DNA of 6,032 nt from Eggerthellaceae bacterium (GTDB lineage: Bacteria > Actinomycetota > Coriobacteriia > Coriobacteriales > Eggerthellaceae): contig DMNP01000034.1 of NCBI GenBank assembly GCA_003452695.1, positions 1 through 6,032 of the forward strand, read 5' to 3'. Shown here piece after piece: positions 1 through 6,019 of the stretch. The position numbers and the translations under genes were made by a program. The notes beneath the pieces are model-generated. The model was not told the DNA's origin and did not search any database. It saw nothing but the letters and a program-made list of their open reading frames with translations. How positions within the stretch are numbered: position 1 is the first letter of the stretch; each line of letters opens with the position of its first letter.

Positions 1-1023
1 TCAACGGCGGAGTCGTACTATCCGCTTTTGAACCGCGCGGTGTCGGGCACGTACCCGGCTGCTTCCACCTATAAGGCGTTCACCAGCCTGGCGGGTCTGA
101 AATACGGGTTTGCCGACGCCAAGAAGGAGTGGAGCTGCGGGGGGTCGTGGGACGGCTTCGGCACGGGCGACGTGCAGAACTGCTGGCTGCTTTCGGGCCA
201 TGGCAACCTGAACCTGAACGACGGCATCCGCGTGTCGTGCGACGTCGTCTTCTACGAGATAGCGAAGGACTTCTTCCTGGCGGGCAAGAGCCAGGGCGGT
301 TCTATCAGCGATACGGCGCTGCAGGAGGAGATAGCCGAATTCGGCTTCGGCCGCGAGACGGGCATCGACCTTTCGGGCGAAGAGGCGGGACGCATTCCCA
401 CGCCGGAATGGAAGGCCCAGCATTGGAGCGACGTGCCGACCGAGGGCCAATGGTACGGCGGCGATCTGACCAACTTGGTCATCGGCCAGGGCGACTGCCT
501 GATAACCCCGCTGCAGAACGCCGTGGGCTACGGCGCGGTGGCAACGGGCAAGATCATGCGCCCGCATGTGCTGAAGGAAGTGCACAACTCGGTCGGCGAT
601 GCGGTGGTCACCTTCGAATCCGAAGAGGTGGCGCAGCCCAACGTGGACGAGAAGAACTACAAGATCGTGCGCGAGGCGCTGAAGCTCGTCGCAGCCGATG
701 CGAACAAGGTGGCGGCGGCCTTGTCCGAGTGGGGCATCGATGCGACCACGGTATCCAGCAAGACGGGTACCGGCGAGGTTGCGGGCAAGGGCGACGTGGC
801 GTGGTTTGTCTGCTATTATCCCCAAGACAAGCCGAAGTACGTGGTGTCCACCTGCATCGAGCAGGGCGGCGGCGGCGCAGAGGCCGCAGGCCCCGTCGGC
901 GCGAACGTGATGGGCGCGCTTTTGGCCTACGAAGCGGGCGAGTTAACGGAAGTGGGCCGTATCGCGGGATCGAACGGCAAGTCGGTCGAAGTGAACTTCG
1001 GCTCGACGGCGCGCTCGGACTAG
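1..1023 (+). CDS. mrdA: Penicillin-binding protein 2 (class B transpeptidase), C-terminal part, truncated at the left edge
   Basis: This is a D,D-transpeptidase that cross-links peptidoglycan during cell elongation, acting outside the membrane with RodA. The frame is open from base 1; 340 residues are visible of a family usually 600-700 long, so the N-terminal anchor and dimerisation domain lie outside the window. The catalytic motifs are all present: S-T-Y-K with the nucleophilic serine at 64-66 and lysine at 73-75, S-C-D (the SxN/SxD motif) at 235-243, and K-T-G-T at 760-771. The stretch TNLVIGQGDCLITPLQNA around 469-525 is typical of PBP2. GHG followed by SCDVVFYE favours PBP2 over FtsI/SpoVD, as does rodA starting 16 nt downstream. 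Cysteines at 136, 181 and 238 plus a histidine at 199 form a possible metal site (see findings). The stop is TAG at 1021. The family call is firm; the mrdA name is inferred from context. Confidence 0.93.
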   Translation, partial: STAESYYPLLNRAVSGTYPAASTYKAFTSLAGLKYGFADAKKEWSCGGSWDGFGTGDVQNCWLLSGHGNLNLNDGIRVSCDVVFYEIAKDFFLAGKSQGGSISDTALQEEIAEFGFGRETGIDLSGEEAGRIPTPEWKAQHWSDVPTEGQWYGGDLTNLVIGQGDCLITPLQNAVGYGAVATGKIMRPHVLKEVHNSVGDAVVTFESEEVAQPNVDEKNYKIVREALKLVAADANKVAAALSEWGIDATTVSSKTGTGEVAGKGDVAWFVCYYPQDKPKYVVSTCIEQGGGGAEAAGPVGANVMGALLAYEAGELTEVGRIAGSNGKSVEVNFGSTARSD

Positions 1024-1031
1024 GGAAGGAG
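1022..1031 (+). promoter_or_regulatory. Ribosome binding site of rodA
   Basis: AGGGAAGGAG overlaps the PBP2 stop codon and lies 8 nt before GTG 1040. This strong purine run is what fixes the non-ATG start of rodA. Its overlap with the upstream stop suggests that PBP2 and RodA synthesis are coupled. Confidence 0.75.
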
Positions 1032-1039
1032 CGGCGGCG

Positions 1040-2260
1040 GTGCCAGAACTATCCAACTTGAACACGGCCCCCACGTCGTCGGCAGGCGCGCCTGCCCGGC
1101 GTTCGCGCAGCTTGCCCGCATTGAACGTTCCCTTTTTGCTGGTCATCGCGCTCTTGGTGGCTTATGGCCTGGTCATTGTGTATTCGGCGGTCAGCGCGGA
1201 CGAAGACTACAACTTCACGCAGCAGCTGGTGGGCGTGGCGGTCGGCGTCGTTGCCATGGCGGCGCTGTGGCTGCTGGACTACCGGCGCCTGTCGGGCTAC
1301 ACGATGCTGTTCCTCATCGTGAACGTCGTGCTCATCCTGTCGCCCCATCTGCCCGTCGTGGGCGTTACCACGATGGGCGCCACGTCGTGGGTGAAAATCG
1401 GGCCCTTGCCCCAGTTGCAGCCCGGCGAATTCGCCAAGATCACGGTAATCCTGCTGGACGCCTCGGTCATGGCGAAGTATCAGGGACGCCTGAACGACCT
1501 GCGCGAATACCTGAAAGCGGTCGGGCTCATGCTCGTGCCCTTCGCGTGCATCATGACCCAACCCGACCTGGGAACGGGGCTGGTGTACCTGTTCATCGGC
1601 GCCATGGCGCTGGTGGTGGGCGGTGCGCGCCCGAAATACCTGCTCGTCACCTTGGGGGTGGGCGTGGCGCTGGTGGCGGCCGTGTTCGCGCTGGACGAAT
1701 TGCTGTTGGCCACGAGCGGCGAATACAAGTTGCTGAAACAGTACCAGCGAAACCGCCTGCTCGTGTTCATGAACCAGGGCTCCACCGACCTTTCCGACGA
1801 GGGCTACAACTTGCAGCAGGCCATGATAGCCATCGGGTCGGGCGGGCTGTTCGGCCAGGGATACATGCAGGGCTCGCAGCATGCGCTGGGCATCTTGCCC
1901 GAGGCGCCCACCGATTTCATCTTCTGCGTGCTGGCCGAAGAGCTTGGTTTTTTCGGTGTAATGGTTCTGTTGGTTCTCTACATTGCTCTCGTTATACTAG
2001 GATTCCGCATAGCAAGCGCGTCGAGCGACATGTTCGGTCTGCTCATCGTCATGTGCATCATTGGCATGTGGCTGTTTCAGATACTCGAGAACATCGGCAT
2101 GACGTGCGGGCTCATGCCAATTACCGGCATCCCGTTGCCCTTCATGAGCTACGGGTCGTCGTTTATGGTGGTAAATTTCGCGTTGCTCGGGCTGATGAGT
2201 TCGGTCTGGGCCCGCGGCAAGGAGAATGCGAAGAAGGCGGCATATGCAACTTCCCGTTGA
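1040..2260 (+). CDS. rodA: RodA, SEDS-family peptidoglycan glycosyltransferase
   Basis: A polytopic membrane enzyme that polymerises lipid II into glycan strands, working with a class B PBP in the elongation complex. It has 406 residues, within the family range, and starts at GTG behind a strong Shine-Dalgarno. A cytoplasmic tail of about 30 residues precedes the first membrane helix (about 31-51), and roughly ten hydrophobic helices follow. Family signatures are GATSW with Trp117, QPGEFAKI (127-134), GYNLQQAMIAIGSGGLFGQG (255-274), LPEAPTDFIF (286-295), and ENIGMTCGLMPITGIPLPF (350-368). Asp292 in TDFIF corresponds, from memory, to the Asp needed for SEDS polymerase activity. The usual SYGGSS reads SYGSSF here, one glycine fewer. 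The adjacent PBP2 and the ENIGM and TDFIF forms favour RodA over FtsW. Codons around 1945-2015 are AT-rich and unlike the rest of the gene; a candidate promoter lies there. The 3' end overlaps the next gene by 17 nt. Confidence 0.94.
   Translation: MPELSNLNTAPTSSAGAPARRSRSLPALNVPFLLVIALLVAYGLVIVYSAVSADEDYNFTQQLVGVAVGVVAMAALWLLDYRRLSGYTMLFLIVNVVLILSPHLPVVGVTTMGATSWVKIGPLPQLQPGEFAKITVILLDASVMAKYQGRLNDLREYLKAVGLMLVPFACIMTQPDLGTGLVYLFIGAMALVVGGARPKYLLVTLGVGVALVAAVFALDELLLATSGEYKLLKQYQRNRLLVFMNQGSTDLSDEGYNLQQAMIAIGSGGLFGQGYMQGSQHALGILPEAPTDFIFCVLAEELGFFGVMVLLVLYIALVILGFRIASASSDMFGLLIVMCIIGMWLFQILENIGMTCGLMPITGIPLPFMSYGSSFMVVNFALLGLMSSVWARGKENAKKAAYATSR
1970..1998 (+). promoter_or_regulatory. Candidate sigma70-type promoter inside rodA
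   Basis: TTGGTT at 1970-1975 (3 of 6 matches to TTGACA) and TATACT at 1993-1998 (5 of 6 to TATAAT) are separated by exactly 17 bp. They sit in an AT-rich patch of about 70 bp in otherwise GC-rich coding DNA, where codons switch to GTT, ATA, CTA and GGA. If active, transcription would begin near 2005 and supply the DUF697, radical SAM and DUF2344 genes independently of PBP2 and RodA. The site is predicted from sequence alone, and the -35 box is weak. Confidence 0.4.
2232..2237 (+). promoter_or_regulatory. Ribosome binding site that decides the start of the DUF697 gene
   Basis: AGAAGG (5 of 6 to AGGAGG) lies 6 nt before ATG 2244. The upstream in-frame ATG at 2226 has AAGGAG only 1 nt before it, which is too close for normal initiation, and would add the odd basic leader MRRRRH. 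The ATG at 2244 is therefore preferred. Confidence 0.6.
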
Positions 2261-3296
2261 TGTGACAGCTCTCGTGGCCGAGGTAACCGACATCCAGGCC
2301 GCGCAGACGACCGAGGTGTCGGTAAGCGTGTATGTGGACAACAAGGCTCCGGCAGACGTGGTGGCCCACGTGCGCAGCCGCTTTGCGTCCGTGCTGCCCA
2401 CGGTGCGCATGACCTTGTCCTATCTGGACAGCACGTTCGAGCCGCATCCCGAAGACGATATGGCCATCATCGTGGCCGGCGGCTCGCAGGCCATTGGCGC
2501 CGCCGCTGCTGCGCTGCGCGCGGTGGGCGTGCCGGTCATGATCGTGACGACCCAGCCGATGCTGGTGAACCACCTGGCGATGACCAACGGCCATGCAATC
2601 CCCGAGGGCGATACGCTTGCCCCGCAGGGGGCAGACGAATCCTCCGAGCCCGTTGCCTTGGACGATTCCGCTGCGGCTTCGTTGGACGAGCGCATGGGAG
2701 CATGGGTGGTCACGACGTGCCGTGAAAAACGATTGGCCCTGGCCCTGGCCTTCCCGTTCATGCGCCGCCCGCTTGCCGCGGAAACCGTCCAGCTCACGTC
2801 CATCCAGAACGCGGGCATCGGCGTGGTGCCGCTTATCCCCGGCGCCGACCTGCCGCTGATAACGCTGAACCAGGCCAAGATGGTGCTGCAGATTGCGGCT
2901 GCATACGGCCAGGAAATGGGCTTCGAGCGCCTGAAGGAGCTTGCGGCGGTCGTCGGCGGCGCGTATCTGTGCCGCACGCTTGCGCGGCATCTCCTGGAAT
3001 TCGTGCCCGTGCTGGGCTTCGCCATCCGGGGTGTCATCGCCTACGGCGGCACGTCGATTCTGGGCTATGCGATAGTCGAGTACTTCGAGGGCGGCCAGAA
3101 CGTTACGGGCGTCGTTTCCGCTGCGTCGAGCCTGGGCGAAAAGGGCACGGGGCTGGCCGCGAAAGCGAAGGGCATCGTTTCCGAATACGCGCCTGCGGTT
3201 TCCGACAAGGTGGCGAAGGTCGCGCCCGTTGTGAACAAGGCGCTGGAAACGATGGTGGGCGTGTCCAGGGAACAGCCTGCGAAACAAGCCGACTAG
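2244..3296 (+). CDS. DUF697-like (YcjF-type) membrane-associated protein of unknown function
   Basis: A 350-residue protein beginning MQLPVDVTALVAEV. Residues about 72-105 (DDMAIIVAGGSQAIG, then GVPVMIVTTQP) resemble a strand-helix-strand unit of a Rossmann or GTPase fold, but no GxxxxGK[ST] P-loop or NKxD motif is present anywhere. A variable acidic linker (about 121-148) follows. The DUF697-like part spans about 195-284: GADLPLITLNQAKMV, then AAAYGQEMGFERLKEL, a hydrophobic VVGGAYLCRTLARHLLEFVPVLG, and IAYGGTSILGYAIVEYF. It contains one or two membrane-inserting hydrophobic segments. The last 60 residues are a lysine- and alanine-rich amphipathic tail. Known DUF697 proteins are often paired with or fused to a GTPase. 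Here the gene overlaps rodA by 17 nt and ends 7 nt before the radical SAM gene, so it is probably co-transcribed with both. Its role is unknown; a link to elongation is inference from position. The family match is by eye and moderate. Confidence 0.8.
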   Translation: MQLPVDVTALVAEVTDIQAAQTTEVSVSVYVDNKAPADVVAHVRSRFASVLPTVRMTLSYLDSTFEPHPEDDMAIIVAGGSQAIGAAAAALRAVGVPVMIVTTQPMLVNHLAMTNGHAIPEGDTLAPQGADESSEPVALDDSAAASLDERMGAWVVTTCREKRLALALAFPFMRRPLAAETVQLTSIQNAGIGVVPLIPGADLPLITLNQAKMVLQIAAAYGQEMGFERLKELAAVVGGAYLCRTLARHLLEFVPVLGFAIRGVIAYGGTSILGYAIVEYFEGGQNVTGVVSAASSLGEKGTGLAAKAKGIVSEYAPAVSDKVAKVAPVVNKALETMVGVSREQPAKQAD

Positions 3297-3303
3297 GCCC
3301 GCC

Positions 3304-5235
3304 ATGGTGCCTTATGAAAGCATCTGGCCGCAGGTCAGTTCCCTTGTCGCGCGCGCAGAGCGGCCCTCGCGCTATATCGACAGCGAATGGGGCAGCGTGC
3401 ACCGCCCCGACGCCTCGTTCCGCTTCTGCATGGTGTACCCCGACACCTACGAGCTGGGGCAGGCAAACCAGGCGGTCCGCATCCTGGTGAACGCCGTGAA
3501 CGCGCGTCCCGGCATGGCGGCCGAGCGCGGGTTCCTGCCGGCGCCGGACATGTGCGACGCGCTGCGCGCCGCGGGGCTTCCGATGTTTTCCATCGAAGGC
3601 TGCGCCCCGCTTGCCTCCTTCGACGTTATCGGCATAACGCTGCCGCACGAACTGGCGGCCACCAACGTGCTGGAAGCGCTGGATTTGTCGGGCATCGCCG
3701 TGCGCAGCGCCGACCGTGCCGAAGGCGATCCCATCGTGGTGGCGGGCGGTCCGTGCGCGTTCAACCCCGAACCCTACGCCCCGTTCCTCGACGCCGTGAA
3801 CATCGGGGAGGGTGAACGGTCGCTGCCCGAGGGGCTGGAGCTCGTGCGCAGCCAGCGTGCACGCGGCGCTTCGCGCGGCGAGGTTCTGCGCGCCCTGGCC
3901 GGCTTGCCCGGTTGGTACGTGCCCTCGTTGTACCGGTGGCGCACGCCCGACGAGGCGCAGGAAGCCGGTTCGTGGATAGACCCCCTTCAACCGGGCCTGC
4001 CCACGGTGGTGGAAAAGCAGCTTTACGACGGCTTTGCCACCAGCTCGGCGTGGGAGCCGTGCATAGTCCCCTTCGCCGAGGCGGTTCACGACCGCCTGAA
4101 CGTGGAAGTGTTGCGCGGGTGCGCCCGCGGATGCCGCTTCTGCCAGGCCGGGATGATGTACCGGCCCGTGCGCGAACGCAGCGCCGATAACATCGTGGCC
4201 GCCGTGAAGCGCGGCCTTGCCGAAACGGGCTACGACGAGGTAAGCCTTACCTCGCTTTCCTCCACCGACCATTCGCAGATAGCATCGGTGCTGAAGCGGC
4301 TGAATGACGAGTTCGCGGGAACGGGCGTGCGCGTGTCGCTGCCCTCGCAGCGTCTCGATTCGTTCGGCGTGGGCATGGCCGGCCTGGTGGCAGGCCAGAA
4401 GAAGGGGGGACTTACCTTTGCGCCCGAGGCCGGCACGCAGCGTCTGCGCGATGTAATAAACAAGAACGTTACCGAAGACGACCTGTTCGGGGCCGTAGAC
4501 GCCGCTTTCGCGGCGGGCTGGAGGCGTTGCAAGCTGTACTTCATGATCGGGCTTCCAACCGAAACCGACGACGACGTGCTCGGCATCGCCAGCTTGCTGC
4601 AGCGAACCTACGAGCGCGCCCGCAATCTGGTCCCCAAGGACCAGAAGGGCTCCATCCAAATTTCGGCTTCGGTCGCGTTGTTCGTGCCCAAGGCGCACAC
4701 CCCCTTCCAATGGGATGGTCAAATCCCGCCCGAAGAGGCGCTGCGCCGGGTGAACTTGCTGCGGCGCTCGGTGAAGTACCGCGCCATAACCGTTAGCTGG
4801 CACGACCCGAAGACGAGCTTCGTCGAAGCGGTGATGAGCCGTTCGGGCCGCGAGGCGGCTGCCGTGGTGGAGGAGGCCTGGCGGCGCGGTGCGCGCTTCG
4901 ACGCCTGGTCGGAATGCTTCCGCGAAGACGCCTGGCGTTCTGCTGCAGCCGATTTGGGCTTCGACGTGCAGCATGCGGCCCAGGCAAGCTATCCGGTCGG
5001 CTCCGTCATGCCCTGGGACCATATAAGCTGCGGCGCCTCGGTGCGCTGGCTCGCGCGGGAGCGCGCGCTGGCCCAGGAGGGCCGCACGACGCCCGACTGC
5101 ACGTTCGACCGCTGCTCCGCCTGCGGCGTGTGCATGAACCTGGGCACGGGCAACGTGCTGGCGCAGCCGCGCGCCATGGCTGCGGATGCGTTCGTGGCGG
5201 CGGGCAACGCGAAAGCCGGTGGCGCAGATGACTGA
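3304..5235 (+). CDS. TIGR03960-type radical SAM protein with N-terminal cobalamin-binding-like domain
   Basis: A 643-residue cytoplasmic iron-sulfur enzyme expected to cleave S-adenosylmethionine and start radical chemistry on an unknown substrate. Residues about 30-200 form the Radical_SAM_N2/B12-binding-like region, with YPDTYELG (45-52), DVIGITLPHEL and GGPCAFNPEPYAPFLDAVN (148-166). The radical SAM core runs from about 265 to 500: RGCARGCRFC with the cluster cysteines at 273, 277 and 280 (CxxxCxxC), GGLTFAPEAGTQRLR from 368, and KLYFMIGLPTETDDD from 410. The C-terminal part has SWHDPKTSFVEAV, ARFDAWSECF, MPWDHISCG and a second cysteine set at 599, 604, 607 and 610. Length and motif order match full-length family members. 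ATG 3304 has no clear Shine-Dalgarno and sits 7 nt after the preceding stop, so coupled translation is likely. The gene overlaps its DUF2344 partner by 8 nt. Family assignment is firm; the reaction is not known to me. Confidence 0.94.
   Translation: MVPYESIWPQVSSLVARAERPSRYIDSEWGSVHRPDASFRFCMVYPDTYELGQANQAVRILVNAVNARPGMAAERGFLPAPDMCDALRAAGLPMFSIEGCAPLASFDVIGITLPHELAATNVLEALDLSGIAVRSADRAEGDPIVVAGGPCAFNPEPYAPFLDAVNIGEGERSLPEGLELVRSQRARGASRGEVLRALAGLPGWYVPSLYRWRTPDEAQEAGSWIDPLQPGLPTVVEKQLYDGFATSSAWEPCIVPFAEAVHDRLNVEVLRGCARGCRFCQAGMMYRPVRERSADNIVAAVKRGLAETGYDEVSLTSLSSTDHSQIASVLKRLNDEFAGTGVRVSLPSQRLDSFGVGMAGLVAGQKKGGLTFAPEAGTQRLRDVINKNVTEDDLFGAVDAAFAAGWRRCKLYFMIGLPTETDDDVLGIASLLQRTYERARNLVPKDQKGSIQISASVALFVPKAHTPFQWDGQIPPEEALRRVNLLRRSVKYRAITVSWHDPKTSFVEAVMSRSGREAAAVVEEAWRRGARFDAWSECFREDAWRSAAADLGFDVQHAAQASYPVGSVMPWDHISCGASVRWLARERALAQEGRTTPDCTFDRCSACGVCMNLGTGNVLAQPRAMAADAFVAAGNAKAGGADD
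5218..5222 (+). promoter_or_regulatory. Weak ribosome binding site of the DUF2344 gene
   Basis: GGTGG lies 5 nt before ATG 5228. The in-frame ATG at 5186 would place 14 extra residues, out of keeping with the family, deep inside the upstream gene. The start at 5228 gives the usual family N-terminus and an ATGACTGA stop-start overlap. Confidence 0.45.
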
Positions 5236-5854
5236 TCCCAACGCCCCCCGCCTGTTTCGCCTGCGCTGCACCTATGGCGAAACCGGGCGCCTGTGCATGC
5301 TGTCCCACCTGGAGGTGGCCCATACGCTAGAGCGCACCGTGCGGCGCGCGCAATTGCCCTTTGCCGTTAGCCAGGGTTTCTCGCCGCATATGAAGATAGC
5401 CTTCGGCGCGGCGCTGCCCGTCGGCGTGGGGTCGACCTGCGAGGTGTTCGACGTGCAGCTCACCCGCTACGTGCCCGCCGAAACGACGCTTCGGGCCCTG
5501 CAGTGCGCCAGCGTGCCCGACCTGATGGTGCGCGAATGCGCCTACATCGAGCCATCGGCCCCCGCGGCCAGCGTGGCCTTCCCGTTTTCCACCTACGAGG
5601 CCCGCTTCGATGGCGCCCTGGATGCCATCCGGGTTCCCGAAACCGTTACCGTCGTGCGCAAGCGCAAGGAGAAGGTGCTGCGCGTGGCCGATTTCCTCGT
5701 GGATGGAATCGCCTGCGCGGGCGACCGGGCCGTGTTCACCTTGGAGGCGAAGCCCACCGGTTCGCTGCGCCCCGACGTGCTGTTGCAGCAGTGCGGCCTT
5801 GGCGAGCGCCTGGTGTCCCTTACCCGCATCGCGCAGGAACCCGCCCAGCACTAG
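5228..5854 (+). CDS. DUF2344 / TIGR03936 radical SAM-associated protein
   Basis: A 208-residue soluble protein of the family found beside, or fused to, TIGR03960 radical SAM enzymes; it is presumed to assist that enzyme or bind its substrate. The N-terminal signature is clear: FRLRCTYGETGRLCMLSHLE (10-29), then RRAQLPFAVSQGFSPHMKIA (39-58) and ALPVGVGSTCEVFDVQL (62-78). This includes the conserved SHL(D/E), GFSPH and LP(V/L)G elements. The second half is more variable, with a strongly basic VVRKRKEKVLRV stretch (142-153) and a family-like C-terminus, TGSLRPDVLLQQCGL, near 177-191. The start at 5228 overlaps the radical SAM stop by 8 nt, which implies translational coupling and fixed stoichiometry. 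The stop is TAG at 5852. In related genomes the next gene is often RNase E/G. Family call firm, molecular function unknown. Confidence 0.92.
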   Translation: MTDPNAPRLFRLRCTYGETGRLCMLSHLEVAHTLERTVRRAQLPFAVSQGFSPHMKIAFGAALPVGVGSTCEVFDVQLTRYVPAETTLRALQCASVPDLMVRECAYIEPSAPAASVAFPFSTYEARFDGALDAIRVPETVTVVRKRKEKVLRVADFLVDGIACAGDRAVFTLEAKPTGSLRPDVLLQQCGLGERLVSLTRIAQEPAQH

Positions 5855-5940
5855 ACGAACAAATCATTCCGGACCAGAAGCGCTGAGGCGCACCCCTGAA
5901 AGCTTAGCCTTATCGACGCAGGTCTAGACACAATCGGAGC
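5855..5940. other. Intergenic stretch after the DUF2344 gene, no gene seen
   Basis: These 86 bases are less GC-rich than the flanks and contain no supported gene. A small hairpin is possible at 5880-5891 (GCGC-TGAG-GCGC), but no T-run follows, so it is not a convincing intrinsic terminator. An 8-bp palindrome, GTCTAGAC, lies at 5922-5929. I could not identify a promoter with both boxes at proper spacing. Confidence 0.5.
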
Positions 5941-5943
5941 TCG

Positions 5944-6019
5944 CCCGGCCCCGGCCCGCCCGCCCGTCGCCCGCCCGCGGCCCGCCGGGAGGCGCGGGGG
6001 TGCAGAGGGGGGATTCGGG
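5944..6019. repeat. C-run tract switching to G-run tract, quadruplex potential on both strands
   Basis: On the + strand, eight runs of three or more C occur between 5944 and 5983, separated by 1-4 bases. The - strand therefore carries eight G-runs, which fits the G3-N1-7 quadruplex pattern twice over. From 5987 the composition flips: G-runs at 5987-5989, 5996-6000, 6007-6012 and 6017-6019, with gaps of 6, 6 and 4, fit the same pattern on the + strand. The tract is made of loosely repeated CCCG and CGCCCG units rather than exact repeats. Confidence 0.6.
5974..5998 (+). promoter_or_regulatory. Possible stem-loop masking a ribosome binding site
   Basis: CCCGCG (5974-5979) can pair with CGCGGG (5993-5998), and inside it CCC (5981-5983) with GGG (5987-5989) around a GCC loop. 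The result is a bulged stem of about nine GC pairs. No T-run follows, so it does not look like a terminator. The inner strand includes half of GGGAGG (5987-5992), the candidate Shine-Dalgarno for GTG 6000, so folding could block initiation there. Confidence 0.35.

Noticed and set aside
1..825. - strand frame opposite PBP2
   Set aside because: The + strand carries all three transpeptidase motifs in order; the antisense product has no recognisable feature.
1932..1956. CCGAA / TTCGG pairing around a T6 run in rodA, as a terminator or slippage site
   Set aside because: The T-run lies inside the loop rather than after the stem, so it does not form an intrinsic terminator. The rodA frame continues intact, so no frameshift is needed.
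2226..2243. Upstream ATG start for the DUF697 gene
   Set aside because: The nearest Shine-Dalgarno is 1 nt from this ATG, whereas ATG 2244 has AGAAGG at 6 nt spacing.
2163..3305. 380-codon - strand frame opposite the DUF697 gene
   Set aside because: Low-complexity His/Arg/Gly composition and no motif; the + strand frame has a coherent membrane-protein pattern, a ribosome site and operon spacing.
3103..5271. 722-codon open frame on the - strand opposite the radical SAM gene
   Set aside because: Its product is rich in Arg, His, Ala and Gly with no recognisable domain, and it lies opposite a gene with full family motifs. Long antisense frames are expected from GC-rich third codon positions.
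5880..5891. GCGC-TGAG-GCGC hairpin as a terminator after the DUF2344 gene
   Set aside because: Only four base pairs and no following T-run.
5905..5910. TAGCCT as a -10 box in the intergenic region
   Set aside because: It fits TANNNT, but no -35-like hexamer lies 16-18 bp upstream.
5922..5929. GTCTAGAC palindrome as an operator
   Set aside because: An 8-bp palindrome occurs by chance, there is only one copy, and no promoter was identified beside it.
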